NCBI GenBank assembly: GCA_016213735.1
Contig: JACQZU010000012.1
Span: forward strand, 85,596-149,595
DNA length: 64,000 nucleotides
DNA from: Acidobacteriota bacterium
GTDB taxonomy: Bacteria; Acidobacteriota; Holophagae; Holophagales; Holophagaceae
Reading direction: 5' to 3'
Positions 35,708-44,568 of this stretch are shown piece after piece. Within the stretch, counting starts at the first letter, position 1. Each line of letters starts with the position of its first letter. Position numbers and translations under genes: made by a program. The notes beneath the pieces were generated by a model. It saw only the letters and a program-made list of their open reading frames with translations, was not told the origin of the DNA and searched no databases.

Positions 35708-38608
35708 CTAGAAGGAGACCCGGGCCCCCAGCTGGATCTGCCGTGCCGCGCCCAGCCAGACATAGGACTGGTCGAGCTTCGGAGCCGCATCGGTGCTGCC
35801 GCTGTTCACCCGGTTGGAGGTGTAGGAGTCCTGGCGGTTGAACAGGTTGAAGACGTCCATGGAGAGCGTCAACTTGGCCCGCTTCATCAGCTTGAAGTCC
35901 CGGCGAAGGCCGAGGTCCACGAAGGAATTGGAGCCGGCCCGCTGGGTGTTCCGGCCCGTGTCCACGCCGTTGACGAAGAAGCGGTCGTTGCCGGTGTTCT
36001 TGTCCCCGTTCATGTCCTTGCTGTACATCAGGGTGTAGGGGGTCCCGGTCTGGTACCGGAAGGAAGCCGAGATGAGGAGACCGGAATTCTCCTTGTCCAG
36101 GTAGGAGAGGTATCCGGTGAGCACCTGGCGGCGGTCCGTGTCGGCGTAGCCCCACTGGTTCCCCAGCAGGTCCTTGTCCTGGATGGAGACGCCGGAGTAG
36201 TTCCGCTCGTTGGAGTCGGTGTCCTTGTTGATGGCGTAGGTGAAGAAGACCTGCGCGTTGAGGTTGCTCCCCTCCTTCTGGTACTTCAGGCTCGCCGTGT
36301 ACGCGTGGTAGGTGCTGGTGGCGTCACTGTAATACACCCCCATGACCCCGTAGGTGGCGTTGGGCCGCGTGGAGGGGTACATCAGCCGGCCGTAGGAACC
36401 CATCGTGGGAGTTCCCAGGTTGGCATCGGCCGTCCGCTCCAATTGGTTGCCCTTGGCGTAGGTGGCCGAGAACCCCAGGACCAGGTCCTGGAAGAAGGGG
36501 CGCTCGAACCCGATGTTGGCCCGGTCGGTGTAGGGGTTCTTGAAATCGGGGCTGAACGTCCAGATGTTGAAGCCGGTGAAGGATACTCCGGTGGGAAGGG
36601 AGGCGATCCAGTAGGGCTTGGAGGCGTTGAAGGCGCTCCCGATGGGGATCCCGTAGGTGGCCGCCTCGCTGGGCTGGAAGTCCTTGGATCCCGTCCGGAC
36701 GCCGTTCGCCGCATAGGCCTGATAGAAGAACACGGCCGGGGTGGTGCTCACGTAGCGGCCCGCGCTCCCGCGGACCACGGTCCGGCCCTGGTCGAAGGCC
36801 GGGGTCCAGGTGAAGGAGAGGCGCGGGGAGGTCTGGCTGTCGCTCGGAATCTTCCCCGCGATGGGCATGGGGGAGGCCAGGGGATTGGCGAAGTCCAGGA
36901 TCGGATAGTCCGGATTCTCCTGCTTGTCCAGCCGGAACCCGAGCCCCACCTTCAAGGTGTCGGTGACGCGCCAGTCCGCCTGGATGAAGGCGGCCAGTTG
37001 CTTGTAGCTGGTGCTGAAGAGGCCGGCCTGCTGGACGGGAGCGCTGAGGCCGAAGTTCTGTCGGTAGTAGGTCCAGTTGCCGGTCCGGAAGTTGGCCAGG
37101 GAGCTGAAGCTGTAGGCCCCCTGCCAGTTCCCGGCGAAGAACTCGGAGACGTCGATGGCGTTGTAGTCGATGCCGGCCTTCACCTGGAGGAGGGGCGTCA
37201 CGTAGCTCAGGTTGTCCTGGAACTGGGTGCGCTTGGTGCTGTAGGTCCGGTCGAAGGGATAGGCGCCGTAATACCCCACGTTGCTGATGCTCACCTGGGG
37301 CGTGCTGGCGAAGGTGGAGCGGGGCATGTCGTCCTTGGTCATGGCGACCCGGAACTCGTTGAGCCAGCTGGAACCCAACACCCAGTTCCACTGGAAGACG
37401 TAGGCGTCCGTGGTGACGTCGTCGGAGGCAAGGTTCTCGGAGGAGGCCATGCTGCTGGCGCCGGTGACACCGGTGAATTTCGAATGGTTGACCCGGAACT
37501 GGAAGGCGTGGTCAGGGGTGGGGTTCCAGTCCATGCGGAGGAAGATCACGTCGGAGTCGAGCTTGTTGGAGTAGCTCCCCCCCTTGCTGATCAGGACGGC
37601 GTCGTTGGGGTAGGTCGCGGGGTCCAGGGTGACGGGGTTGGACCCGCCCCAGACCTGGTTGATGGGCTCCTTCCGGCGCTGGGCGTCGTAGGCGATGAAG
37701 TAGAAGAGCTTGTCCTTCACGATGGGTCCGCCCACCGAGAATCCGAACTGGACCTGCTTGAAATCGCCCACGGGGTAGCTCGAGGTGCTGCCGCTGGGCT
37801 GGGTGAAGGTGGGGCCGTTCTCGACGAAGAGCTTGGGGCGCGTGTAGACGAAGAAGCCCCCACCGAAGTCGTTGGTGCCGCTCTTGGTGATGGCGTTCAC
37901 GTAGCCTCCGCCCATGCGGCCGAATTCCGCGCTGGCGCCATCGGTGATCACCTGGTACTCGCGGATGGCCTCGATGGAGATCGTGAAGGGAGTCTTGCCT
38001 TCGGCGGCCCCGATGGCGCCCCCGAAGAAGGGCTCGTTGTTGTCCCCGCCGTCGATGTTGATGGAGGTGTTCACGCCCCGCTGGCCCGCAATGGCGAGGT
38101 TGCCGCGGTTGCCCTCCACCACCACCTGGGGTGCCAAGGTGGCGAGGTTCGTGAAGGAGCGGTTGAAGACCGGCAGGTTGGTGAGGGCGTCCGGGGAGAC
38201 CAGCACCGCGGCGCTGGCGCGCTCCGAGTCCACCTGGGAGACCGAGGCGACCACTTCCACGGTGGCGCCCGTTTCCAGGGCGAGCTTGACGTTGAGTGGC
38301 GCCGCGTCGCCCAGGTTGAGGTTCACCCGGATGTTGGTGGCCGTCTGGAACCCGGCCTTGGAGACGGTCACGGCGTAGGGCCCCACCGGGAGGGCGATGG
38401 CGACGTAGCGGCCGCCGTTGTCCGTGGAAAGGGTCCGGACAAAGCCGGTTTCCGTGTTCCGGACCACCACCGTGGCCCCTGGGATGGCCTCTCCCGACTT
38501 CCCGGTGACCAGTCCGGAGAGCTGGGCGCTCACGCCCTGGGCCATGACCGGGGCCGAGGCAACCAGAAGGGCTGCGAGAGCGGGGAATGCGAATCTTCCG
38601 TTAGGCAT
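35708..38608 (-). CDS. TonB-dependent receptor with carboxypeptidase-regulatory-like domain
   Basis: A 966-residue outer-membrane receptor: signal peptide ending VMAQG, carboxypeptidase-regulatory-like domain (LSGLVTGKSGEAIPGATVVV onward), plug with LPVFNRSFTNLATLAPQV, barrel and C-terminal IQLGARVSF. It is of the same Oar-like class as the tandem pair, but clearly diverged. ATG 38608 is preceded by GGAGGG at normal spacing; the longer frame from 38662 would precede this Shine-Dalgarno sequence. The ligand is unknown. Confidence 0.9.
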   Translation of the reverse strand: MPNGRFAFPALAALLVASAPVMAQGVSAQLSGLVTGKSGEAIPGATVVVRNTETGFVRTLSTDNGGRYVAIALPVGPYAVTVSKAGFQTATNIRVNLNLGDAAPLNVKLALETGATVEVVASVSQVDSERASAAVLVSPDALTNLPVFNRSFTNLATLAPQVVVEGNRGNLAIAGQRGVNTSINIDGGDNNEPFFGGAIGAAEGKTPFTISIEAIREYQVITDGASAEFGRMGGGYVNAITKSGTNDFGGGFFVYTRPKLFVENGPTFTQPSGSTSSYPVGDFKQVQFGFSVGGPIVKDKLFYFIAYDAQRRKEPINQVWGGSNPVTLDPATYPNDAVLISKGGSYSNKLDSDVIFLRMDWNPTPDHAFQFRVNHSKFTGVTGASSMASSENLASDDVTTDAYVFQWNWVLGSSWLNEFRVAMTKDDMPRSTFASTPQVSISNVGYYGAYPFDRTYSTKRTQFQDNLSYVTPLLQVKAGIDYNAIDVSEFFAGNWQGAYSFSSLANFRTGNWTYYRQNFGLSAPVQQAGLFSTSYKQLAAFIQADWRVTDTLKVGLGFRLDKQENPDYPILDFANPLASPMPIAGKIPSDSQTSPRLSFTWTPAFDQGRTVVRGSAGRYVSTTPAVFFYQAYAANGVRTGSKDFQPSEAATYGIPIGSAFNASKPYWIASLPTGVSFTGFNIWTFSPDFKNPYTDRANIGFERPFFQDLVLGFSATYAKGNQLERTADANLGTPTMGSYGRLMYPSTRPNATYGVMGVYYSDATSTYHAYTASLKYQKEGSNLNAQVFFTYAINKDTDSNERNYSGVSIQDKDLLGNQWGYADTDRRQVLTGYLSYLDKENSGLLISASFRYQTGTPYTLMYSKDMNGDKNTGNDRFFVNGVDTGRNTQRAGSNSFVDLGLRRDFKLMKRAKLTLSMDVFNLFNRQDSYTSNRVNSGSTDAAPKLDQSYVWLGAARQIQLGARVSF

Positions 38609-38802
38609 GGACGTCCCTCCGAGGCCAAAGACTACCGATAACACACCTATAAACCAAGCCACGAATCGTGAGGTAACCTCCGAACCCCTGGGGGCATCTA
38701 CACTAACAACAGCCTTCCCAGAGGCTTGGTCCCGGCCCGCCCCCTGGGGATGTGATCGCCGGCGCAGCTGGGACCCCTCTCACCCATCCACAGAGGCCAT
38801 TC

Positions 38803-40560
38803 ATGCCATTTTCCGCCACCTTGCTCGGCGCCCTGCTGGCCGCCCCGGTCCTGGTGGCCCAGGGCGCGTCCATCCTTCCGCTGCAGGAGGTCCGGGTGGG
38901 AATGAAGGGCCAGGGCCGGACCGTCTTCAAGGGCGGGAAGATCGAGCGCTTCGATTTCGAGGTCCTGGGGGTCTCCCGCAACATGATGGGACCCGGCCGG
39001 GGACTCATCCTCATCAAGGCCAGCGGCGGCCCCCTCGCCGAGTCCGGCATCGCGAAGGGGATGAGCGGCTCACCCTGCTACATCGACGGGAAGCTCGTGG
39101 GGGCCCTCAGCATCGGATTTCCCTTCGAGAAGGAACCCATCGGGGGCATCACTCCCATCCAGGACATGCTGGAGCAGCTCAAGGAGATCCCCGACACCCC
39201 GGCCCTGAAGACCCCCCTGATCATTCCGAAGCTCGATCCCCCCAAGGTGTTGAAGAGCGCCCTCCTGGGCCGGATGATCCCCTTCAACGAACTCGCCGGG
39301 ATCCAGGGGGGCGAGGAGGCCTCCACCGCCCTCCTGCCGGTTTCGGGCAGCGAGTTCCTCCCCGAGGCCAGGGCCTTCTTCCAGGGCATGCCCTTCGCCT
39401 GGAGCGCCAGCTCGGCCGCCGGAGGCTCGCAAGGAGGGGAGGCGAGTCCCGTGGAGCCTGGGGGAATGGCCACCGCCATGCTCATCCAGGGAGACCTGGA
39501 GCTTGGCGCCAGCGGCACCATCACCACGCAGGACCAGAACCGCGTCACCCTCTTCGGCCATCCCCTCGCCAACCAGGGAGCGGTGGACCTTCCCCTGTGG
39601 TCGGCCACGGTGGCCACGGTGGTTCCCGGGTACAACGAATCCTTCAAGCTGGCCCTCCCGGTCGCCCCCATCGGCGCCCTCAGGCTGGATCGCAGTTCGG
39701 GTGTGGCCGGCGTGCTGGGCGCCACCGCCCGGACGGTTCCCCTCCGCCTGGGGGTGAACCTGGGCGGGAAACGCACCCTCAATTTCCGCTTCGACCTCAT
39801 CGACCACCCCACCATCACCCCCGCCTTCGCCGCAGGGGTCCTGGTCCAGACCCTGAGCACCCACGTCCGCGGGCTGGGGCTTCAGAGCCTCTCGCTCCAG
39901 GGCAACATCAAGGTGGCCAACCACCCCGCGCTCCAGATCGAGAACGTCATCGCCGACATCAGCGCCCAGCGGTTGGGACAGTACGTGGGCGCCTTCCTCC
40001 AGGGCCTGATGCTCAATCCCTTCGAACGCCCTCAGATCGAGGGGATTTCCCTCAACGTGAAGGCCGAGGAACGCCTGGATTTCACCTTCGTCGCCGGCGT
40101 GAGGACCCTCAAGGCCAGGGTGAAGCGCGGAGAGGTCCTCCCGGTGGTGGTGACCCTCCAGAACATGCAGGGCGTGCGCGAATTCGCCACCTTCAACGTG
40201 GGCATCGCCGCCTCCGCCCAGCCGGGGAAGGCCACCCTCCTCGTGGGGGATGGCCTCAGCCTCATCGCCGCGGACCCGGACGAGCGCGCCATCGAGGTGA
40301 GCAGCCTGGGGGACGTGGTCCGTCTCCTGAACGGGGCCCTCAAGAACAACCACGCCTATGCCCTCCTGGTCCAGAGCCAGGCGGGCGCGGGCCTGCGCGG
40401 GGCGCGCATCGAGGGGGTCCCGCCGACCGTCACGAACCTCCTGCTGGGCGACGGGGACACCAGCGCCAACAGGATCCAGCGAAGGATCGTGGGCCGGTCG
40501 GTCCTGCCCCTGGAGCGAGAAGTCCGGGGCCTGGTCCAGCTGGAGCTCGAGATCGAATGA
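38803..40560 (+). CDS. Exported SpoIVB-type (S55) peptidase domain protein
   Basis: A 585-residue protein with a signal peptide ending LVAQG. The segment GIAKGMSGSPCYIDGKLVGAL contains the GMSGSP nucleophile motif of S55 peptidases, whose type member is SpoIVB of sporulating Bacillus; later, VTLFGHPLANQG is also typical of this family. The organism shows no sign of sporulation, so a periplasmic or surface processing role is more likely. Start ATG 38803; the frame upstream is a shadow. It diverges from the TonB receptor across 194 bp and is followed by an exported propeller-like gene on the same strand. Confidence 0.8.
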   Translation: MPFSATLLGALLAAPVLVAQGASILPLQEVRVGMKGQGRTVFKGGKIERFDFEVLGVSRNMMGPGRGLILIKASGGPLAESGIAKGMSGSPCYIDGKLVGALSIGFPFEKEPIGGITPIQDMLEQLKEIPDTPALKTPLIIPKLDPPKVLKSALLGRMIPFNELAGIQGGEEASTALLPVSGSEFLPEARAFFQGMPFAWSASSAAGGSQGGEASPVEPGGMATAMLIQGDLELGASGTITTQDQNRVTLFGHPLANQGAVDLPLWSATVATVVPGYNESFKLALPVAPIGALRLDRSSGVAGVLGATARTVPLRLGVNLGGKRTLNFRFDLIDHPTITPAFAAGVLVQTLSTHVRGLGLQSLSLQGNIKVANHPALQIENVIADISAQRLGQYVGAFLQGLMLNPFERPQIEGISLNVKAEERLDFTFVAGVRTLKARVKRGEVLPVVVTLQNMQGVREFATFNVGIAASAQPGKATLLVGDGLSLIAADPDERAIEVSSLGDVVRLLNGALKNNHAYALLVQSQAGAGLRGARIEGVPPTVTNLLLGDGDTSANRIQRRIVGRSVLPLEREVRGLVQLELEIE

Positions 40561-40600
40561 CCCTGCCGACGCGGAACCCCTGGATCTGACTGGAGTCCTG

Positions 40601-42700
40601 ATGCCCATGCCCCTTCGATTCCTCCTTTCCCTGCTGGCCGCCGGGGTCCTGGGCGCCCAGACCCAGACCGCGACCTTCGCCGGCTTCAACGACTGGCTCG
40701 GCTCCGAATTGCGGGGAGTCCGCGTCAGCGCCGAAGGGCGCCTCCAGCTGGCTCCGGCCCTCCGGCGGGTGGCCCAGCTCCCGGAAGGGGTGGTCTGGTC
40801 GGCGGTCCCCGACGGTGGGGGCGGCCTCTACCTTTCCGCCGGGGTGGACGGGAAGCTCTTCCGGTACTCCGGGGGTCAGGTGCGCCCCCTGGCCCAGGTG
40901 AAGGGCGGCATCGTCTTCGCCATGGCTCGGATCGGGCAGGACCTTGTGGTCGCCCCGAGCGGTGAAGGAAAACTGTTCCGGGTCACCCCGGCCGGCGACG
41001 TGAAGCCCTTCGCCGACATCGAAGCCCGCCTGGTGTGGGCCATGGCCGCCGTCGGGAACGAGCTGGTGGTGGCCGGAGGGGGCGACAAGGGCGCCGCCCT
41101 CCTCCTGGCCCGGGAAGGCAGCAGCCGGAAGCTTGCGGAGATCCCCGAGGAGACGGCCTTCACGGCCTTGGCCGGGGACGGGCAGGGGGGGTGGTACCTG
41201 GGCACCCATGGACGGGGGCTGGTGGTCCACTAGTCCCAGGATCGCCTGGACACGCTGCTGGGCACGCCCTTCGAGGAGGTGCGGGCCCTGGCCTTCGTGG
41301 ACGGCCAGCTCTACGTGGGGGCCAGCTCGGGCGTGTCCAACCGCCTTTCCTCGGGGCGCCTGGAACGGCGGGAAGGCTACCTTTCCGAACCGGGCTCCTC
41401 CGCCAAGGGGGCGGTGATCCGCCTGGACCGGGACCGGGTGCCCGAGACCCTCTGGCAGAGCACCCAGAGCCTGGTGTACGCCCTGCTCCCCTGGAAGGGA
41501 CAGCTCCTGGTGGGCACCGGGAACCGGTCCCGGATCTTCTCCGTTCCCCAGGGCCACACCCGGGACGGCGAGGCCTTCTCGGTGATCCAGGACCTGGGCA
41601 CCGCCCAGGCCACGGCCATCCTGCCCCTGGGCTCCGAAGTCCTCATCGTGGGTTCGAATCCCGCAGAGCTCCACCTCCTCAGCGAATCCCAGGCCACCGA
41701 GGGCACCCTGGAGAGCCGCGTCCTGAAAGGCGCCCCCCTGGCCGACTGGGGCCGGGCCTACCTGGATGCCGATACCCCGACGGGCACCGGCGTGGACCTC
41801 CAGATGCGCGTGGGCTCCACGGAGAGCCCGGACAGCTCCTGGTCCCCCTGGGGCCCTCCCCTTCGAAGCGGAGAGCGCCCCAACCTCAAACCGGCCCGTT
41901 TCGCCCAGTTCCGCCTTCGCCTCACCAGCAGCCGGGGAGGCGCGACGCCCACGGTGGAGGGCGTGCGGCTCCACTGGGCGAACCGCAACCTGGCCCCCCA
42001 GTGGGAGAACATCGAGGTCATGCCGCCGGGCCTGGTGATCACCCGGACGGGCCCCCCGGAGGACATCGGCGTGGAGCGGGTGCCCTTCGAGACCCAGAAG
42101 CTCATCCCCGCCCTGGGGTACCAGGGCAGCGAGAAGCGGAGTTTCCGGCGGGGGGCCCAGGCCTTCGTCTTCAAGGTCGCCGACCCCAACGGGGACCAGT
42201 TGAACTTCGGGATCCGACTCATCCCCGAGCGAGGGAACCCCATCGAACTGGAAAAGGTCTGGCGCGAGAAGTTCTTCACCTTTGACACCCTGCCCGTGCC
42301 CGACGGCCGGTACCGGCTCGAGGTGACCGCGTCCGACGCCCCCAGCCAGCCCTTCAACGGGTTCCTCACCAGCGTGTGGCGGACCCCCCCCTTCACCGTG
42401 GACCACACCCCGCCGGTCCTGTCGGAGCTTTCCGCGACCCCTGAGGGCGAAAACCTCAGGATCCGCTTCCAGGCCAGGGACGAAACCTCGATCCTCAAGG
42501 AGGCCATGGTGAGCTGCGACGGGGACGCCTGGCTCCAAATCCAGCCCGAGGACCGGGTCTTCGACAGCCACACGGAGCGCTTCGAGATCCTCGTCCCGCG
42601 CGTCCGGATCCGGGGCGACCGGGTCCTGGTGCGGGTCGTGGACACCCACAACAACGAACAGAGCGCCGTGGTCCAGATCGGCGACGGAAAGAAGCGCTGA
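40601..42700 (+). pseudogene. Exported propeller-like protein interrupted by one amber codon
   Basis: The frame runs from ATG 40601 to the stop ending at 42700 (699 codons) with a single in-frame TAG at 41231-41233, codon 211. Before it: signal peptide ending LGAQT and repeating segments such as GGGLYLSAGVDGKLFR and DLVVAPSGEGKLFRV, resembling beta-propeller blades. After it: SQDRLDTLLGTPFEEV continues the same repeats (VGASSGVSNRL), then a C-terminal beta-sandwich region rich in DTPPVLSEL-like motifs. GGAG precedes the ATG. Both halves keep coding character, so the change is recent, a sequence error, or read-through. It follows the S55 gene by 40 bp and may act with it. Function unknown. Confidence 0.75.
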
Positions 42701-42732
42701 GGCCCGCGCTCCCCGAAGGGAGTACCATGGGC

Positions 42733-43106
42733 CTGTGGATCAGGGCGTCGCTGTTTGACAACAGGCAGAGGAAAGTCCGGACTCCGCAGAGCGCTGAGCC
42801 TGGTAACGCCAGGGCGGGGCGACCCGACGGAAAGTGCAACAGAGAGCAGACCGCCGATGGGCCTTCGGGCCACAGGCAAGGGTGAAAGGGTGGGGTAAGA
42901 GCCCACCGCCGGACTGGAGACAGGACGGGCATGGCAAACCCCTCAGGGAGCAAGACCAAATAGGCCGGCGTGTCCCCTCGGGGATGAGGATTGGCTCGAT
43001 CGAGCCGGCGGGTAGGTCGCAGGAGGTGGGCGGCGACGTCCATCCCAGAGGAATGACGCCCTCCTTGGGTAACCAAGAAGACAGAATCCGGCTTACCGAT
43101 CCACCC
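42733..43106 (+). ncRNA. rnpB: RNase P RNA, bacterial type A
   Basis: The catalytic RNA that trims tRNA 5' ends. Hallmarks are GAGGAAAGTCCGGACTCC near the 5' end, ACAGAGAGCAGACCGCC, GGTAAGAGCCCACCG, and the 3' end ACAGAATCCGGCTTACCGA. GTGGATC at 42735-42741 pairs with GATCCAC at the 3' end to make helix P1, which sets the limits; about 374 bases, close to the E. coli length. A terminator hairpin follows immediately. Confidence 0.95.
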
Positions 43107-43128
43107 AAGGCCCCCGCAAGGGGGCTTT
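43107..43128 (+). terminator. Terminator after rnpB
   Basis: AAGGCCCCC, GCAA tetraloop, GGGGGCTTT: a nine-bp stem with one G-T pair, starting one base after the RNA's 3' end. Confidence 0.75.
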
Positions 43129-43306
43129 GGCCCCTCACGACCAGACCTCGGGTGACGACAGACGGGGCCATGCGCTGCCGTTGCCACGTGATGCTCAGGT
43201 CGGCGGGGGCCCCGCAATGGACGCTGCAACGCAGCGCCCATTGCGACCCGCCTGACCTTCGCGAATCCGGCTTACCGATCCACCTTCGGCCCCCTCCGGG
43301 GGGCCG
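43129..43306 (+). repeat. Duplicated rnpB 3' end with palindrome and second terminator
   Basis: The last 22 bases of RNase P RNA (43084-43105, GAATCCGGCTTACCGATCCA plus CC) recur exactly at 43263-43284, 179 bp downstream, followed again by a hairpin (43287-43306, stem CGGCCCCC / GGGGGCCG). Between the copies is a palindrome whose 14-bp inner arms (43214-43227 and 43231-43244) differ at one base. No gene is present. The arrangement resembles a duplication made by insertion at the 3' end of a stable RNA gene. Confidence 0.7.
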
Positions 43307-43329
43307 GAGTTCGTCCCGGAGCGCGACCC

Positions 43330-43605
43330 TCAATCCGCGGCGAACCGCACCTGGTCCACGTGGGCCACGATCACCACGTTGGCCGGGCAGTCCTTCAGGC
43401 CCACCACGTCGTCCACCGCGCCCCCGTTCTTGGCGACGAGGACCTGGTCCCCCACGCCTGAATTCACGCCGTCCAGGGCCACCAGGGTGCGCGGGCCGAG
43501 GCCGCCGCCCGGAAGCAGTTCCTTCACCAGCAGGAGCTTCCGCCCTTCGAAGAACCCGTGCTTTTCGGAGGCAACCACCGGGGCGATCACGCGGGCGAGG
43601 ATCAC
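43330..43605 (-). CDS. Microcompartment vertex protein (BMC-P, EutN/CcmL family)
   Basis: A 91-residue pentamer-forming shell protein that caps the vertices of the icosahedral shell. MILARVIAPVVASEKH, GRKLLLVKEL and VNSGVGDQVLVAKNGGAV are the family pattern. Last of the minus-strand locus, five bases after a second BMC-P gene. Three different BMC-P genes in one locus are typical of shells with several vertex types. Confidence 0.93.
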   Translation of the reverse strand: MILARVIAPVVASEKHGFFEGRKLLLVKELLPGGGLGPRTLVALDGVNSGVGDQVLVAKNGGAVDDVVGLKDCPANVVIVAHVDQVRFAAD

Positions 43606-43610
43606 GGGGC

Positions 43611-43871
43611 CTACTCCGCCGAGTCCACCAGGCCCACCACGCAGGCGTCGATGGCGCCGTAGCCGTCGGGCAGGGCCTTGGGGGCCTCCCGGGCATCCAC
43701 GAAGAGCACCCGGTCCCCCGGGCGGGCCGAAACCAGGTCCACCGCGATGAAAAGCTCCCCGAGAGGGCGGTCCGCCTCGTCCACCGCCTGGAGGAGGGGG
43801 AGCTTCCGGCCGCGCAGCTGCTCCAGCTTCCGGCTCGCCACCACGTGGCCTCGGACCCGGGCGAGCTGCAT
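43611..43871 (-). CDS. Microcompartment vertex protein (BMC-P)
   Basis: An 86-residue EutN/CcmL-family protein: MQLARVRGHVVASRKLEQL, GRKLPLLQAV, AVDLVSARPGDRVLFVDAREA. It starts one base after the BMC-T gene and ends five bases before the next BMC-P, so it is in a tightly packed transcript. Distinct in sequence from the other two vertex proteins. Confidence 0.92.
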   Translation of the reverse strand: MQLARVRGHVVASRKLEQLRGRKLPLLQAVDEADRPLGELFIAVDLVSARPGDRVLFVDAREAPKALPDGYGAIDACVVGLVDSAE

Positions 43872-43872
43872 C

Positions 43873-44451
43873 TCAGTCGTCTCCGAGGACGCTGGAGAGG
43901 CTGGCGTGGGGTCGCGGGATGATCTCCCGCTGGAGGTAGCTTCCTTCGCCCAGCTGTCGTTCCGCGGCCTCCACCGCCGCCGACACCTCGTGCAGGGGGC
44001 CCGTCAGCGTGAAGAACCCCTTGCCCCCCAGGTCCAGGTCAAAGGTCAACTCGATGAGGCGGACCGCGGCCGTCTTCAGGGCGGCGTCCGCGGCCTGGAT
44101 GAGCCCCGCCAGGCTGTGCAGCTCCACCACGCCCACGGCGTCCAGGCTCCCCGCGAGCCGCCCCTTCCGGAACAGCGCCTCCACCACCTGGGGATGGATG
44201 CGGGGGATGAAGGTCCAGCCGATGATGAAGGGATCCCCCGCGGCCCGGGCGGCGGCCAGGGCCTCCTCCAGGTCCGCTTCCAGCCCGGTCACCAGGATCA
44301 GGAATTTGCCGCTGCCCAGGGGTTCGGCCCGCAGCAGGCGGACCCTGGCCTTCTTGAGCATGGCGTCGCAGACCAGGATCCCCTTCGGGACGCTCGACAG
44401 CTCCACGACCCCCAGGGTGGGAATCGCGGCGGCGGGAGGGGTCGGGGGCAT
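43873..44451 (-). CDS. Microcompartment shell protein with two BMC domains (BMC-T)
   Basis: About 192 residues with two fused BMC domains: TLGVVELSSVPKGILVCDAM in the first and DAVGVVELHSLAGLIQAADA in the second. Such trimers form pseudohexameric facets, some with gated pores. ATG 44451 is chosen; a longer frame from 44496 adds 15 hydrophobic residues without a Shine-Dalgarno sequence. It lies between the aldehyde dehydrogenase and two vertex genes. Confidence 0.9.
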   Translation of the reverse strand: MPPTPPAAAIPTLGVVELSSVPKGILVCDAMLKKARVRLLRAEPLGSGKFLILVTGLEADLEEALAAARAAGDPFIIGWTFIPRIHPQVVEALFRKGRLAGSLDAVGVVELHSLAGLIQAADAALKTAAVRLIELTFDLDLGGKGFFTLTGPLHEVSAAVEAAERQLGEGSYLQREIIPRPHASLSSVLGDD

Positions 44452-44568
44452 GGAGGATCCAGGGGATGGGGCCAGGAAACACGCTAAGTACACCATGGGA
44501 ACACAGTTGAAAATTCTTCACCCGCTTTTCTTCGTGGCCCCGTCCCCCTTCGTGGTGAACTCCCTGTC

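Noticed and set aside
42834..43922. Protein-coding frames across the RNase P RNA region
   Set aside because: The region has all conserved RNase P RNA elements, and the frames are not conserved-looking proteins.
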